Below, piece by piece: positions 1 through 11,280 of a DNA stretch of 64,000 nt. A model generated the notes under the pieces. It was not told where the DNA came from and did not search any database. It was given only the letters and a program-made list of their open reading frames with translations. Both the position numbers and the translations under genes were made by a program. The DNA comes from Tolypeutes matacus (Eukaryota > Chordata > Mammalia > Cingulata > Chlamyphoridae). The DNA lies in contig JAKSZT010054304.1 in the NCBI GenBank assembly GCA_026826555.1, positions 34,837,424 through 34,901,423 of the forward strand. The letters run 5' to 3'. Positions within the stretch are counted from its first letter, which is position 1, and each line of letters opens with the position of its first letter.

Positions 1-502
1 TCACTATCTCCAAATCCTCAAGATTGAGGAATGAACAAACATAAGAGGTGAATGCAACTATGGACTAAAGTAGACTTATGATTATTTTAGCAATGGAAGA
101 TCTTGTAACTTTGATATAAAGGTAGTAGTCACCAGAAGTTCTGAGGGGAGGTAGAGGGAAGAATAGGTGTAACATGGGAGCATTTTTGGGACTTTGGAAT
201 TGTTCTGAATTACATTGCATGACAGACACAGGCCATTATACATTTTGTCAAAACCTATAAAAATGTGTGGTGCAAAGTGTAAACTATAATGTAAACTCTT
301 GACCATGGTTAGTAGCAATGCTTCAGTAGGTGTTCGTCAATTTTAACAAATGTACCACACTGATGAATGATGCTGTTAAATGGGAAAAGTGTAGGAGGAG
401 GAGGAGGTGCAGTGTGTGGGAATCACCTATATTTTCAATGTATCATTTATGTAATCTAAAGCTTCTTTAAAAATAAAATAAATAATTAAAAAATTTAAAA
501 AG
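1..502 (+). mobile_element. L1 3' UTR tail, cut by window edge
   Basis: This is the last half kilobase of a LINE-1 3' UTR on the plus strand, ending in an A-rich tail near 470-502. It aligns by eye with four other tails in the window (37602-38007, 46300-46690, 48010-48490 and, reversed, 54663-55150). All share a block around 'gttctgaggggaggtag', an 'acaggcca' block and a terminal 'tgtaatctaa' followed by an A-rich end. The 5' part lies outside the window. It has no coding capacity. A 78-codon minus-strand frame here is a chance frame within the UTR. Confidence 0.8.
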
Positions 503-1968
503 TACAGAAAGACTTTGGAAAAAAAATAGCCCAGACAGGTAAGTAAAATAATGAATGAATGATGAAAGGCTCTGGAATGAATTTTGGAGGGTCCTTAAAA
601 CATAGATTGACAATAAAATAATTAGATCAATGGTTTTGTGTGTCCTGGTTAACAGAAATTATTCACAGAAACTCTCATCATTAGAAAGAGAGAGAGAGAG
701 ATAGGGGAGAGCCAGGTTGTGCTAGGACAAGAAGTAGAGCATATACATTAAGTTGTCAAGTAATGATAGTGAGAGATTTATAATCATACAGCCAAGCTCT
801 GCCTAGATGAATTGGAGGTACAGTATATGTAGCTACTGGCTCAAATAGTGAGTAATTGGGAACTAGGCCTTTTTAACATCATGTACTAATCATAGACTTT
901 TTTTCCTTTTTTTTTTTTTTTTTTTTTAATAACCAGTCACATTTAGATACATTTTATTTTAATATTTTTTCTCCAAATAATAAGTGTATTTACTAGTTCA
1001 GAATTATGGCACATTGAGAGCTAGAGATGAATTACAGTATTAATTGATCTAACTAAAATCAATTCATCTCCAGCTTTCTAACTATGGGCTATGAAACACT
1101 TTCAAAACCTCTTCTCAGGTCTTTTAAAGGCATCACTAAGTAATCAATGTGGTGATACTCAATTCTTTAAAGTACAAAATCCACTTTCACACACCTCCCA
1201 GCCCACTTGTTATTAGGTAAAGCTATTTGACTCATTCTGGCTGATAGGTTGTGGATAGAAGTGGTAATTGTCACTAAGAGACCAAAGCAGAGAAGAATAT
1301 TGCCCGACCCTCTACCTGTCTCTTCTGGCACAAGTCAGATGAGGATGCATGCTCCAGGGCCGCAGATAGCTGGAATCTCTGTCAGCCTAGATCCTATCCC
1401 TTGGAACCCCTACCACTCTGTGCTTGGATTTGGGGGGGCCTATCCTGTGTAATGCAAATATAATTTACAACAATGACAAAAATAAATTCTGGCAAATGTT
1501 ACTAGGAAAAACATGCTTACTTGAAGTTATTTTGAAAACTTAAACCACCAGTAAGTAGGGAAGAGTTTATGCAAAAGCATGGAGTCATGCCACCTCACAG
1601 GATTGGCTGGAGCACAAATTCTGAGGGAGGAAGAGATAGCAGATAAGTCCACAGAGGTAGCCACAGATGGGGCCGCACTTAGAACTTTTAATTTTACCAT
1701 GTAATTGTTGGGAAGTCATGGAGAAGTATAACTCATATGGTTTGCCTGGTTGGAAGTACATGCTTATACTTGTAATGAATTCAAGAGAAGCTACATCATT
1801 CAAACTACTACTTAAAGGGAACCTAAGGACAAAATTCAAAGTATTAATCACTCATTTGTCATAGTCATGTCCATATTGCAACCAGCCTTCTATGTTACCC
1901 CTGACTCCCAATTACAATAGCAAATGGCACGAAAGGACATAAGGTCACAATAGTCACACAACTATTCC
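503..1968. other. unassigned, mostly single-copy-looking DNA
   Basis: I see no gene. A long T-run at about 902-927 could mark the tail of an old minus-strand retroinsertion, but I find no matching target duplication. An imperfect inverted repeat lies at 1020-1033 and 1061-1074. About 1215-1330 vaguely resembles an old mammalian LTR-type repeat (block near 'gactcattctggctga'), but I cannot name the family. Confidence 0.5.
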
Positions 1969-1976
1969 TTCTAGAG

Positions 1977-2169
1977 CAGGGGTTCTTAACCAAGGATCTG
2001 TGAGCTTGAATTGAAATTCAAAAAAACACTATTCTTGTGGGGATATGTTGGTGCAGATGTGATATATTTATTAAATAACACACAGTATAGTGTGGACTTA
2101 GTAAGGGGTCCGTGGTTTTCACCTGACTGGCAAATGGGTCCATGGAACAAAAAAGGTTAAGAACCCCTG
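1977..2169. mobile_element. Short non-autonomous hAT transposon
   Basis: The element begins 'caggggttcttaacc' and ends with its exact reverse complement 'ggttaagaacccctg', a 15-bp perfect terminal inverted repeat of the hAT (Charlie-like) type. It is flanked by 8-bp duplications 'ttctagag' at 1969-1976 and 2170-2177, the expected size for hAT. At 193 bp it can only be a non-autonomous copy. The right-hand duplication is shared with the MER20 copy that starts at 2178. Confidence 0.85.
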
Positions 2170-2177
2170 TTCTAGAG

Positions 2178-2355
2178 CAATGATTCTTAGCCTTGACTAA
2201 ACTTGAGAAATCTACCGAGTGCTGTAAAATACCCAGTATGTCCAAGTCACACCAAGGAATAATTAAACCAGAACCTCTGGGATAGGACCCAGACATCTGT
2301 GCTTTGTAAAGCTCCTCAGGTGATTCCAGGATGTAGCCAAAGTTGAGATCCACAG
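2178..2355 (+). mobile_element. MER20 hAT element
   Basis: The sequence follows the MER20 pattern through most of its length: the 'caatgattcttagcc' start, a purine-rich middle around 'gaacctctggga', the 'aaagctcctcaggtgatt' block and a 'gttgagatccacag' end. Flanking 8-mers are 'ttctagag' (2170-2177) and 'ttctagtg' (2356-2363), consistent with a hAT target duplication carrying one substitution. It is non-coding and ancient in placental mammals. Confidence 0.85.
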
Positions 2356-2406
2356 TTCTAGTGAGGAAAAAACATTCTGTTACACAATAGGCTTTTTTTT
2401 TTTTTC

Positions 2407-2570
2407 CAGGGGAGAGCGTGAAAGCAGTCCCCCACTACCACAAATTATGCAGTTGAGTTTCCCGCATTTGGGGAAATTGCAGGGGTCAGCACATCTGGAG
2501 TGCAATGGATAAGCCTTGCCCTGGGAAAACCACCTTCGTGATCATGGTATCTCCCCTGCCAGGTAAGTAT
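2407..2570 (-). pseudogene. RNU1 pseudogene: U1 snRNA retropseudogene (full length)
   Basis: Read on the minus strand this is a complete 164-nt U1 small nuclear RNA. U1 RNA normally pairs with 5' splice sites in the spliceosome. The 5' end 'atacttacctg' (splice-site recognition region) is intact, and the stem-loop regions and Sm-site area (near 'ataatttgtggtagtgg') are recognisable with scattered substitutions. It is followed in its own sense by an A-run (T-run at 2393-2405 on plus). It is bracketed by a 12-bp duplication 'tacacaataggc' at 2381-2392 and 2570-2581; the outermost base overlaps the U1 end. These are signs of L1-type retrotransposition. I see no snRNA promoter elements upstream (right side), so it is most likely not transcribed. 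Confidence 0.93.
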
Positions 2571-2581
2571 ACACAATAGGC

Positions 2582-3370
2582 ATTTTAGTCTTTGATCTTC
2601 ATTAAAAATATATATTAAAAAAACCCAATATTTTATTTCCCCAATAATACTAATGTCCTGCTAGTATGCAACATGTTCTCATTTCTAATCACCAAGTTTT
2701 CTTGTATGTGTTAACTGCCTTTTTATTATAAATGTTCTCTGAAAGGAATAGTAATACCTCTGGGGAAATCTTAGACATTCCACATCTCCTTAATGTTTTA
2801 AGGGCTGGATTAGAGTTTTCCCAGGCTTTGATTCATTAATTTACTTCCTCAAGGCCTTAGCTAGATGGGGAATGTGCCATGCGGGAGCTGACATTCAGAC
2901 AAAATCACTACATGTGTTTGTTGGAAGGTAATTATTGAAGTAAACACAGTTGACATTATATCAGTGTGCCAGGTGCAGGATATACGTATGTACAAATGCA
3001 TGTGTCTTGGGAACAGCAATACATCCTTGGTGTATTAAAAAGTTTATAAAGAAAAATACTTGATATTTACATACTCAAAGAATATTTTAAAGCTCTTGCA
3101 TTTTTATGAAGTTCTTGCAAAGTTTGAAGTTTTGGGCACAAGTGAATTCCATCTGTTGCTCTTGAAGAAAAACTGACTTCCTTTTTACATTTGGAAAGAT
3201 ATGGGTGAGAGAAATACACATACAGGGATATATATTCATATAAATATGTATTCACATCTGTATATGTAGCATGTCAAATCTGTGCAAATGTTAATATATC
3301 TTCTCAAGTATTGCACTGCATGAACTACTATCATATGGTATGTTCTTATTTCTAAATATTTTCTAAACAG
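2582..3370. other. unassigned, no feature seen
   Basis: About 0.8 kb of AT-rich DNA without a recognisable repeat, RNA gene or plausible reading frame. A 62-codon minus-strand frame near 3067-3255 has no recognisable content. Confidence 0.5.
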
Positions 3371-3616
3371 GGAGTAGCCCAGTGATTAAACCATGGACTT
3401 TGCAACCAGACTGCTTGGGTTTGAATCCTGACTCTGTCACTTACTAGTTGGATGATTTTGGCAATAACCCTGCAACTCAGTGTCTTCATCCTTAAAGGGG
3501 GGGATGATAGTAATACTGTCATAGGATTGTTTTGAGGCATAAAGGAGGTGATATATTTAAAGTGTTTAGAACAGGCCCTGGCACATAGGAAATGCTGAAA
3601 AATATTTACTATTATC
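3371..3616 (+). mobile_element. MIR SINE, near full length
   Basis: An old tRNA-derived mammalian-wide interspersed repeat in sense orientation. The tRNA-like head is followed by a B-box-like 'ggtttgaatcc' at 3418-3428, then the conserved core ('cacttactagttggatga'), and ends with the typical 'ggcacatagga' block. Divergence from the family pattern is high, as expected for MIR. A 62-codon minus-strand frame across it is not a gene. Confidence 0.9.
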
Positions 3617-4274
3617 CTGGAACAATCTAAAATGCAGGATAAGACATCATATCCCTAATGTACTTAAAGAACTTACAATTAAAAATTATTAAATGTGTAG
3701 ACCACATATAGACAAGGAGAATTCCTAGGTTACCTCTGTCCTCAAAACCCATTTGCTTTACTCACATATTGACCTTGGAGCTTCATGTGGTTTTATGATT
3801 CTTACCTTACAATTTTCACACCATTGGAAATCCCATCAAATATTCTTATCTGGTGTGCTCTATGAAATTGCTGTCTCTATCGGTTTCCCTTCCCAGCTGC
3901 TTCAACTGTGAGCTATTATAGGTGTTTCAGCTGAGAATTTCTGTCATAAACTGTTGACCCTGGTTGTCTTCTCTGATTTTCCTTTACTGTGCTTTGTAAG
4001 CATATTCACCCCTACTAAAAATTCTGTGGGGAGTGTAGAAGGGAAGTTTATCCATTTCACTAGAGGTTACTCATTTGTTACATTCTCCATGGTCTCCAAG
4101 CATATTGTATATTCCTGCAGATTTTTCCTATAGTTGATGGCTAAAAATAAAATATAGCATGTCATATAATTTGTTTTCTCCTGTCATTATCTCAAAATTT
4201 ACCATTTTCCTCATTCTTTCATTCATATATCCTCATTCATATCTCATTTATCCCAGGTAGTGAATAGAAAAAGT
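3617..4274. other. unassigned, no feature seen
   Basis: Roughly 0.65 kb with no recognisable repeat or coding sequence. Confidence 0.5.
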
Positions 4275-4470
4275 AATTTTTTTGGTATATATATTTTTAC
4301 AACGTAACATTCTCCTTTTAAATCACAGTCAGAGATCTATTTCAATGCTATTCATTACATTCACAATGTAGTATTACCATCCATTATTAAAGCATGTTCA
4401 ATGTTCAAATAGGAACTCTGTGCCTTTTAAGTCTTAACTCCCTATTCCCTATCCCCAGGTGAAGGTGATT
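4275..4470 (-). mobile_element. Old L1 3' UTR fragment
   Basis: Antisense copy of an ancient L1M-type 3' UTR. The blocks 'ttcacaatgtagtattacc', 'atccattattaaagcatg' and 'ataggaactctgtgcc' match the same region of the antisense L1 3' UTR at about 24180-24320 in this window. Both ends are indistinct and no target duplication was found. Confidence 0.7.
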
Positions 4471-5589
4471 TTAAATGAGACCTGTAGATACCAAATATGC
4501 TAACTAATGAAACTCTAATGAAATTCTGGACACATGGCAGATTAATGAAGAAATCTAAGGTGGAGAAGTTATAAAACACAATTGTTCAGTTTTCCTGGAG
4601 CCTCTGCTAAAACTCTGCCACTTTAGATAAGATGCCTATTTTGCTCTTAAGATTTTGTTTGTATTTTAGAACATCTAAGGTAATGGATAGGACTTTACAA
4701 TTATGTTTTTTTTTCTGGAAGTATTTCAAAAATATATTTTTAAGGATTTAAATTAACAATAAAAAAGTCGTTATTGTATTGCCGCAATGTGCCAGTAGGG
4801 GCAATTTCTGTAAAACAGTCCAACTAGATTTTTTTTTTTAAAGTCATAGCCATTTAACGTGCCATCCTGCAAAGAGTTATTCACTAATTTTGTCATTTGA
4901 CACTAAGAATTAGGGTGAGCTTTATTTAAATTATATACAGGCTACCTAGCTGCTAATGGATATTTTATATCAGCATTGCACTAAGAATTTTAATCAATTA
5001 GACCTTCTTTTGTTATTTTCTCATAGAAATAAAAAAGGAACCTATCAAATACGGAAGTTAATTATGGCTAATTTACAGTTTTTTTTTTTTTTTTTCATTT
5101 AAACTCAATGAGAATTTACTCTGAAACAGTAAGTTAAGGCAATCTCTCTATGAGATGCTTTAGAAAAAAACAACCTAGTAAAGAGAAATCACAATTGTTT
5201 TTATAGCTGGAAAAGGCTGTCCTTTAAAAACTTTTTTTTAGGTATCTGGCTTTTAAAAAAGAGTTTCAAAGAGGGGCATGAATAAAATGCTAATGTCATA
5301 ATATCTAAGAGCTGCTATTTTAATTTAGTTTGTATCATCCATATTTTTCAGTCAATTTCCAAGAAAATTATCACAAAAATAGAGTCCTCAGATTATTCTT
5401 CATTTGATCTGAAAATTGTTTATCACATTTAAAAAATCTCATAAAACTTGTGCTCAAAAAGGTTGTCTACTCATCAGTTGCATAAAGAGGCTTGAAAGGC
5501 TGCAGAAGTTTCAAGGTCTATGGCATTTTCTGCTACCATCTTTGTTTGCTTTCATTACATTTAATTACTGTAAGCAAATAGGAAGGGCC
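4471..5589. other. unassigned, no feature seen
   Basis: About 1.1 kb of AT-rich DNA. It contains homopolymer runs (T-runs near 4830 and 5080-5096) and a weak CTCF-like string near 4790-4805 that I did not accept. No coding or repeat identity is supported. Confidence 0.5.
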
Positions 5590-6060
5590 TATGAAACAGG
5601 TATATATCATTGAGAGACAATTCCCCATGGTTCTCTGGCATTTAAGCACATCTTGCTGCCGAAGTTCTGGACTGTCTTTTCAAGGATCTTTGCATTATGG
5701 TGTCTCCTTTTGCCTGTCCAATATAATAAAGATAAAGTCTCCCCCTGGAGCAAAGGTTAGGCATTCTTACTGCACATTATAAAAGACTTGGTTTCACTAA
5801 TTTCAGTGATCTTTTCCTGTAACACAACCCACTGTGTGCACAGGCATCACCTGGCCCTTTTCATGTTGCTTTGTGGAAATTGGAGTTTGGGTAATTGGTA
5901 CAAATGCTGAAAATCTGGTACTGCTATTGCTGTAATAAACTCCTTTTTGTCTCTGACCAAGGAGCCTTATGTATTCTACCAGCATCTGTAAAGGTGTTGT
6001 AGGCTAACTTGTTAGTAAGCAGAGTAAAATCTCAGACCCTTCACAGCTCTTGACAATTCA
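5590..6060 (+). mobile_element. Possible solo LTR, family unknown
   Basis: The stretch has a plausible LTR layout on the plus strand: a TATA-like 'tataaaag' at 5778-5785 and an 'aataaa' signal at 5934-5939 about 150 bp later, followed by 'gtctctgaccaaggag'. I do not recognise the family. I found no TG...CA ends or short target duplication, so this is only a suggestion. Three short frames (60-65 codons) overlap it and look accidental. Confidence 0.35.
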
Positions 6061-7553
6061 AAAATGTTCTGCTTAGCTTTTCTAATACTATCCAGTTAAT
6101 ATTATTATTTTAGGTTTCTTCCCCATGATCCATAGTTTGGGATTTGGGATTAGCTAGTTATCCCAATTGAGCCTCAGCTTACTCATTGGCAAAATGCAGT
6201 AAGAAAACTTTGTAAGCTGTAAAGCTGTATAATGCTTTTAGTAATTTCAGCGATCCATTCTGTAGTTTACATTAAGTTTTCTATTGTAATGTGCTAGTGC
6301 TCACTGACATGTTAAAATAATTATAATAATCTGTCATCAGGGGACTCTAAAGCATCCTTGTGAAGTTAGAAAATAGGGGCAGAATTTTTCATATTTTCAT
6401 CTTTTGGTTTCAGTTGGAAAATGAAGACGAAGAATTTTGAAAACAATCCTTCCACAGTTTCACAGGTTTTAAGGCTCAGTCAGGAATCTTATGAAGCAGT
6501 CACAATTCATGTATGGATATTCATGGTTGTTGCTGTCCATGAAACATTATTTTCAAAATCTCCCTTATGAAAATTATATCATTGGGTTGTGGCTGTTTAA
6601 AATTTCCTAAAAAATGAAAAACTAATATTACACAATATTTTTATGTAGGAATACCTTTATACCTTTTCTTGGATATCTTCACAAAGTACTAAGTTAAAAG
6701 ATGTCTGAGAATATTGATATCCAGCAGACTGACTGGACTGGATGGATTATATATATTATATAAAGTTTATAATTTAGTGTCAAAAGTAGAATGAAACCCA
6801 GGTAACTAGCCCCTTTTGTAGAATGCTATCTTATCTAACCTTAGCTCTGTCATGATATACTGCATATTTCCAAAGGTTCAGGGTAAGATAATGAAAAATA
6901 GGACCATTGTCCAGAGAGAAAGAAAAAATTTAGGACCCTAGTTCATGTGACTTATTCCTGGGAGTCATTTTTAATAAATGCATAGATTCTGGCTTTATTT
7001 TCTATAGGTAATTCTTAACCATGGACATCCTGCTAAGAATATTTAATAGGTAAGATTCCTCCTCCTAGCAAATAGCATTCCTGTATTTGTTCCGAGGTCC
7101 AGTTATCCTCTTGAGAAAGATGTTAGAGCTGGTCATTCTCTTTGTTTTTCTTCCCCTGGGAATTTCTTCTGCTAAATAGAATGAAATGATCTCAAACCAG
7201 CTGCTTTAAGTCTTTCCTCTCTCAGTACTAAAGTAGAAAAATGAAAACATCACTTTTTTGACATCTTAGAACTTTAGACATTAGAACTAATCCTGGAGTC
7301 TTTGTTAAAACTTGTGTAAGTACTTTGTATGTATATTTCATTTCCTTATAAACATTACCCAGCAAGATTGCTGGAGCTGTATTCAGTGTTTAAAATGAGA
7401 AAATTGAACTACAAAGGATGTAAATGTATTTTCCAGGTTCATATAGGTAACAAGTGTTGGAGTCAAGATTTGAATACAACTCTCTCTTATCACAAAGTCC
7501 ATGCATTTTCTATGTATCACACTGATTCTCCTCAAACCTCACATACTTGTTAA
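6061..7553. other. unassigned, no feature seen
   Basis: About 1.5 kb of AT-rich, single-copy-looking DNA. A 74-codon plus-strand frame at 7329-7553 has no recognisable domain and no supporting context. Confidence 0.5.
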
Positions 7554-7639
7554 CCATGCATGGCAGATTGAATTGTGTGTCTCAGGAAGAAAAACAAAGA
7601 TGCTTTTAATCATAATCCCTTTCCATGGTCATGAATATA

Positions 7640-7877
7640 TATATATATTTTTCCATTCCTCCTGAGATGGCTCCCTTATCTATCTGCTCGTCTTCCTCAG
7701 GAGGCACCAGAACCAAACCTGGGACCTCTCATGTGGGAGGCAAGTGCCCAACCTCTTGAGCCACTTCCACTCACAGCTCATTGTGGCTCATCTTCTTTAG
7801 GAGGCACTGGGAACTGAACCTTGGACCTCCCATGTGGGAGGTGGGCGCCCAATTGCTTGAGCCACATTTGCTTCCTA
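7640..7877 (-). mobile_element. DAS-type SINE, two tRNA-like heads
   Basis: On the minus strand a tRNA-Ala-like head starts at about 7877 ('gtggctcaagcaattgggc' A-box region, 'aggttcagttccc' B-box region). A second head-like unit starts near 7775 ('gtggctcaagaggttgggc'). This two-headed arrangement is a known organisation of armadillo DAS SINEs. The 3' end merges into an AT repeat near 7635-7650, so the boundary is approximate. Confidence 0.8.
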
Positions 7878-7879
7878 GT

Positions 7880-8260
7880 ATTTTTTTTTTTTGAAGATTT
7901 ATTTATTTCTTCCCTCCCCTCTCATTGTTTTGTGCTCGCTGTGTGCTCTCTGTATATTCTTCTGTGTCTGCTTGTCTTCTTTTTAGGCAGCACTGGGAAC
8001 CAATCCTGGCACCTTCTGGAGTGGAAAGAGGCTCTCAATCTCTTGTACCACCTTAGCTCCCTGGTCTGCTGCATCTCTTATTGTCTCTCCTCTGTGTCTC
8101 TTTTTGTTGTGTTGTCTTGCTGCGCCAGGTCTCTGCACAGGCCAGCTCTTCACTTAGGCCAGCTCACTGCATGGACCAGCTTGCCTTTCACCAGGAGACT
8201 ACAGGAATCGAAACCTGGACTTCCCATATGGCCCAATCGCTTGAACCACATCTGTTTCCC
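7880..8260 (-). mobile_element. DAS-type SINE, long dimeric form
   Basis: A complete minus-strand SINE of about 380 bp. The tRNA-Ala-like head at 8260 ('gggaaacagatgtgg') is followed by an internal 'gacacagaggagagac' linker, a second tRNA-like unit near 8075-7990, and a tail rich in 'aaataaat' and A at 7880-7910. It lies directly next to the SINE at 7640-7877 in the same orientation, so one probably inserted at the tail of the other. Confidence 0.85.
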
Positions 8261-8602
8261 AGAACCCATTTTTAAAAGGAACTTTTGAAGATGTTATGTT
8301 TAGTTAAGGTGTGGCCACTGAATCAGGATGGGTCTTAATCCCATTACTGGAGGCCATATAAAGAGAAAGCCACAGAGAACAGCCAGAAACAGGAAGTTAG
8401 TGGGAACCCAGAAAAGAAAGGAGAGACTATTGCCACGACAGGAAAGCCAAGGAACCCAAGGATTGTCAGCCAGCCAGAATGCTACTTACTAGGGAGGAAG
8501 CAAGCATTCTAGCCTCTGAAAGTGTGAGCCAATAAATTTCTGTTGTAAATCTAACCCATTGTGTGGTATTTGTCTTAGCAGCATGGAAATTAAGACACCA
8601 TG

Positions 8603-10224
8603 AATTACAAAGTTGGACTTCTATGCCTGTGTCTGGGGTGGTTTGGTTTTTCCCAATTCAGGGACTGCTGTGATGGACACCTTCAACCAGTTTGGGAGAG
8701 GAGGTGATAACCTCTAAAATCTACCCCAGACACTCTTCTTTTCTTGACACTGGAATGTACTGAAAGTGAGTCTCACGTTAAAGGTATAATTCAAATTCTG
8801 CCCACATGTCCTACTTTACTTACCCTTTTCCTCACTTGAACTAACTAAAATGGCAGTTATCAAAATATGAAACTTTAAAATCCTCATGATCAATATGATG
8901 GAAAAGAGAATTTGTGAGTATTTAGAGGATATAATAGAGAATATATTATATAATAGATAATAATAGAACTCTACTAGTGTATACGGACCAAAATCTAAAT
9001 TCAGAGACCAGGCCGAAGTTGAATAAGATTTTTCCGGAGTCCAAGTGTCTTCCCTGGGTGAATGTTAAGGACCCCTTCATCCTCAAGAATGCCTCTGTTT
9101 TCTTTACCCGTTTCTCTCTCCCAAGTACAAAAAACTTTATTGATTTCTCATTATACATTGAGCACGTTAGCTATTATGTTTTCCATAGTTGCCATCCTTC
9201 TTACAGCACAAAAGTCCTAAGCTACCCTATTCTCTCTTTTCTCTAACATTTTTTTGAGGAGATAGCAAAATAATTTAGATGGCAAGAAGGAAGTTAGTAG
9301 GTGAGTGTGTGGATTTTTGCATATATCTGTGGTAGATGGAGGACAAATATCAGTTTAGAAATTTTGACAATTGTGTTCTGGGAGGCTGTAAAAGTGCTTA
9401 AAAGAATAATTTAAGAGTTCTCACAAACAAATTCTTTTGTTACCAGTGGGTTGGAAGTGGTCCTACTTCCAACTAGGAATTTATCATCTTGACTTCTTTT
9501 TTGTAAATCACATAAACTGAGCCATTTATTAAAGATGAATAATGTACTTATAAATACATGACTTATACACTGAAGTGGATATTTTAGAGTGTGTTTCCAA
9601 TGCGTAATATATGATGGATGATAATAAATACTTTCACTAATTATTTAAATGATGATAATAAATACTTTCATTAATTATTTAAAACACAGTTTTTCTTGTT
9701 ATATCACAACTTATTTAAGCAATAATTAATACAGGTTAAATAGAGTTAATAAGATTGTAGAAGTATGACATTCCTAGTCCAAGAATTACATTGTATTATG
9801 CCACTTGCTTATATTTTACTGGTTGTTCAAAGTTAAGTCCCCACAATTCATTTATAGGATGATTCAACCTTTGGAAATAAATAACTTTTGAGTCATTGAA
9901 CTTATTTCCTCAATTTTCTGGAAAATCATACTCATGAATTTTATATTAGATAGGTGTGTTTATGATTGAGAATTGATAAGAGAACTTGTAACCTTTGTAT
10001 GATCAGCTGCAGAATTTGGGTTTTCCTGAAGGAACAGCAACCTTGCTGCTGTGAGTCATGGTTCCTGTCTTATCTTTGTTAGGTACATTGGTGGGTGTCT
10101 TTGGGTAAATCATTTAACTTGGATCTTTAGTGTTCTTAACTGTGAAATGTACCCTCTTCTCTAAAATGCCCATTCATTGGGACACATGGAAAAATAAATG
10201 AGGTAATACCTGGAATACTCTTCT
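8603..10224. other. unassigned DNA with a 34-bp tandem duplication
   Basis: About 1.6 kb without a recognised mobile element. It contains the duplication at 9617-9684. Overlapping opposite-strand frames at 8946-9158 (70 codons) and 8977-9246 (89 codons) show no recognisable protein. Confidence 0.5.
9617..9684. repeat. 34-bp direct tandem duplication
   Basis: A unit starting 'gatgataataaatacttt' at 9617-9650 is repeated immediately at 9651-9684 with one or two mismatches. This is a recent local duplication, not a satellite. Confidence 0.9.
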
Positions 10225-10565
10225 GCCTGCCCTTCCAAAGGCTAGCTCCTTTTCATCCTTCAGCTCTCAACTCAAGGCAGCTTCTTGGAGAGGTCTACCC
10301 AGACCATCCCTTCCTTCTCCACCACCTACATCCATTTCCCCACCCCAGTCATTGTCTCTCAATCTCTATCACATCACACTGTTTATTTCCTTCATTGCAC
10401 TTATCACTATTTGAAATTATCTAGCTTAAATATTTGTTTACCTGTTTATTTTTTGTCTGCTCCTGTAGAATGTAAGTTTCATAAGATTAAAGAGCTTTTA
10501 TTCTCTCTTACATCCCCTAAGACACTACCTAAAACAATGTCTGGCAAATGGCAGGCATTCAACAA
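10225..10565 (+). mobile_element. L2 (LINE2) 3' end fragment
   Basis: Matches the L2 3' region in sense: 'gcacttatcactatttgaaa', 'tatttgtttacctgtttatt', 'agaatgtaag' and a final 'gtctggcaaatggcaggc' block. The 105-codon frame at 10285-10602 follows the decayed L2 sequence and is not a functional gene. Confidence 0.8.
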
Positions 10566-11280
10566 TGTGAAGAGGCAGAAAATGGACATGAAAAAGGATT
10601 GAGTAAATTGGCTACTTTGATTTAATATTAAAAAGCCCCTCTTCCATTTCCTTTTTTTTCCTAGTAAGAAAAAAATTTCACTGTAGGCTTTTTGGATATC
10701 ACAGTTTGTTTTTTTGCCTTTTAAAAAAGTAAAAAAAAAAAAAAAAGGATCTATAGAAAGTATTCATTGAGTGAGGTATGATGAAGACAATAAATTTAGC
10801 AAAGCAGGAGCCAAATTTTCAATTTGTGAAAGGAAAATGCATAGAAATAAACCTGTTCTGACCTGTCCCTGGGCTTGATATGGAAATCTTCTAATCACTA
10901 ATGAGATTGAACAAAAGCAGATGAAGAGATAAAGCTCTGGTCAAAAACAAGACTTCATCTTCTAGTTTGTAATGAGATACCTTGAAAATACAGTTGTACC
11001 TTCTGTGATTTAAACGAATTAAAGGTGATCTTTTATGGATACCAGCTATTTTTGTGAAAGCCCAAGTTGATCTGAGAAAAATTTACTGTTAATAAGTTTA
11101 TTCAATACAAGCCAAATGGGAAATATCATTTTGACAGGAGAGATAATCCTCAGCCAATTTATCATCTGAAAATAGAAGTGCTTCAATTCCTGGATCAAAA
11201 TATGTGTATGTTTAAAGAAGGGTAGAGGAAAATAATCTTGTTGCTTGCAAGGCATGTTGGTTGTGTGCCTGTCCTGGGGA
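10566..11280. other. unassigned, no feature seen
   Basis: About 0.7 kb with an A-run near 10730-10746 and no recognised element. A 100-codon minus-strand frame (11046-11348) runs on into the neighbouring MIR and is rejected as a gene. Confidence 0.5.

Larger units (their letters stand above)
7559..8597 (+). mobile_element. MaLR/ERVL-like solo LTR, split by SINEs
   Basis: Both halves match the LTR pattern seen elsewhere in the window. The left part (7559-7640) begins near 'ggcagattgaattgtgtg'. The right part (8263-8597) runs from 'ttaaggtgtggccactga' to the end block 'ccaataaatttctgttg', 'tatttgtcttagcagcatgg' and 'aagaca'. A 5-bp duplication 'ccatg' flanks it at 7554-7558 and 8598-8602. Two minus-strand SINEs account for the middle. 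Without them the LTR is about 0.4 kb, a normal solo LTR. No internal retroviral region is attached. A 155-codon frame starting at 7821 runs through SINE sequence and is not a gene. Confidence 0.8.

Noticed and set aside
1020..1074. Imperfect 14-bp inverted repeat as a miRNA hairpin
   Set aside because: The stem is short, the loop long and AT-rich, and no conserved mature-like arm is visible.
4786..4806. CTCF-like string 'gtgccagtaggggcaa'
   Set aside because: One G short of the core pattern, and no way to test occupancy from sequence; such partial matches are common.
7821..8288. 155-codon plus-strand frame
   Set aside because: It is antisense SINE sequence within an LTR; the Cys/Leu-rich look comes from SINE linkers.
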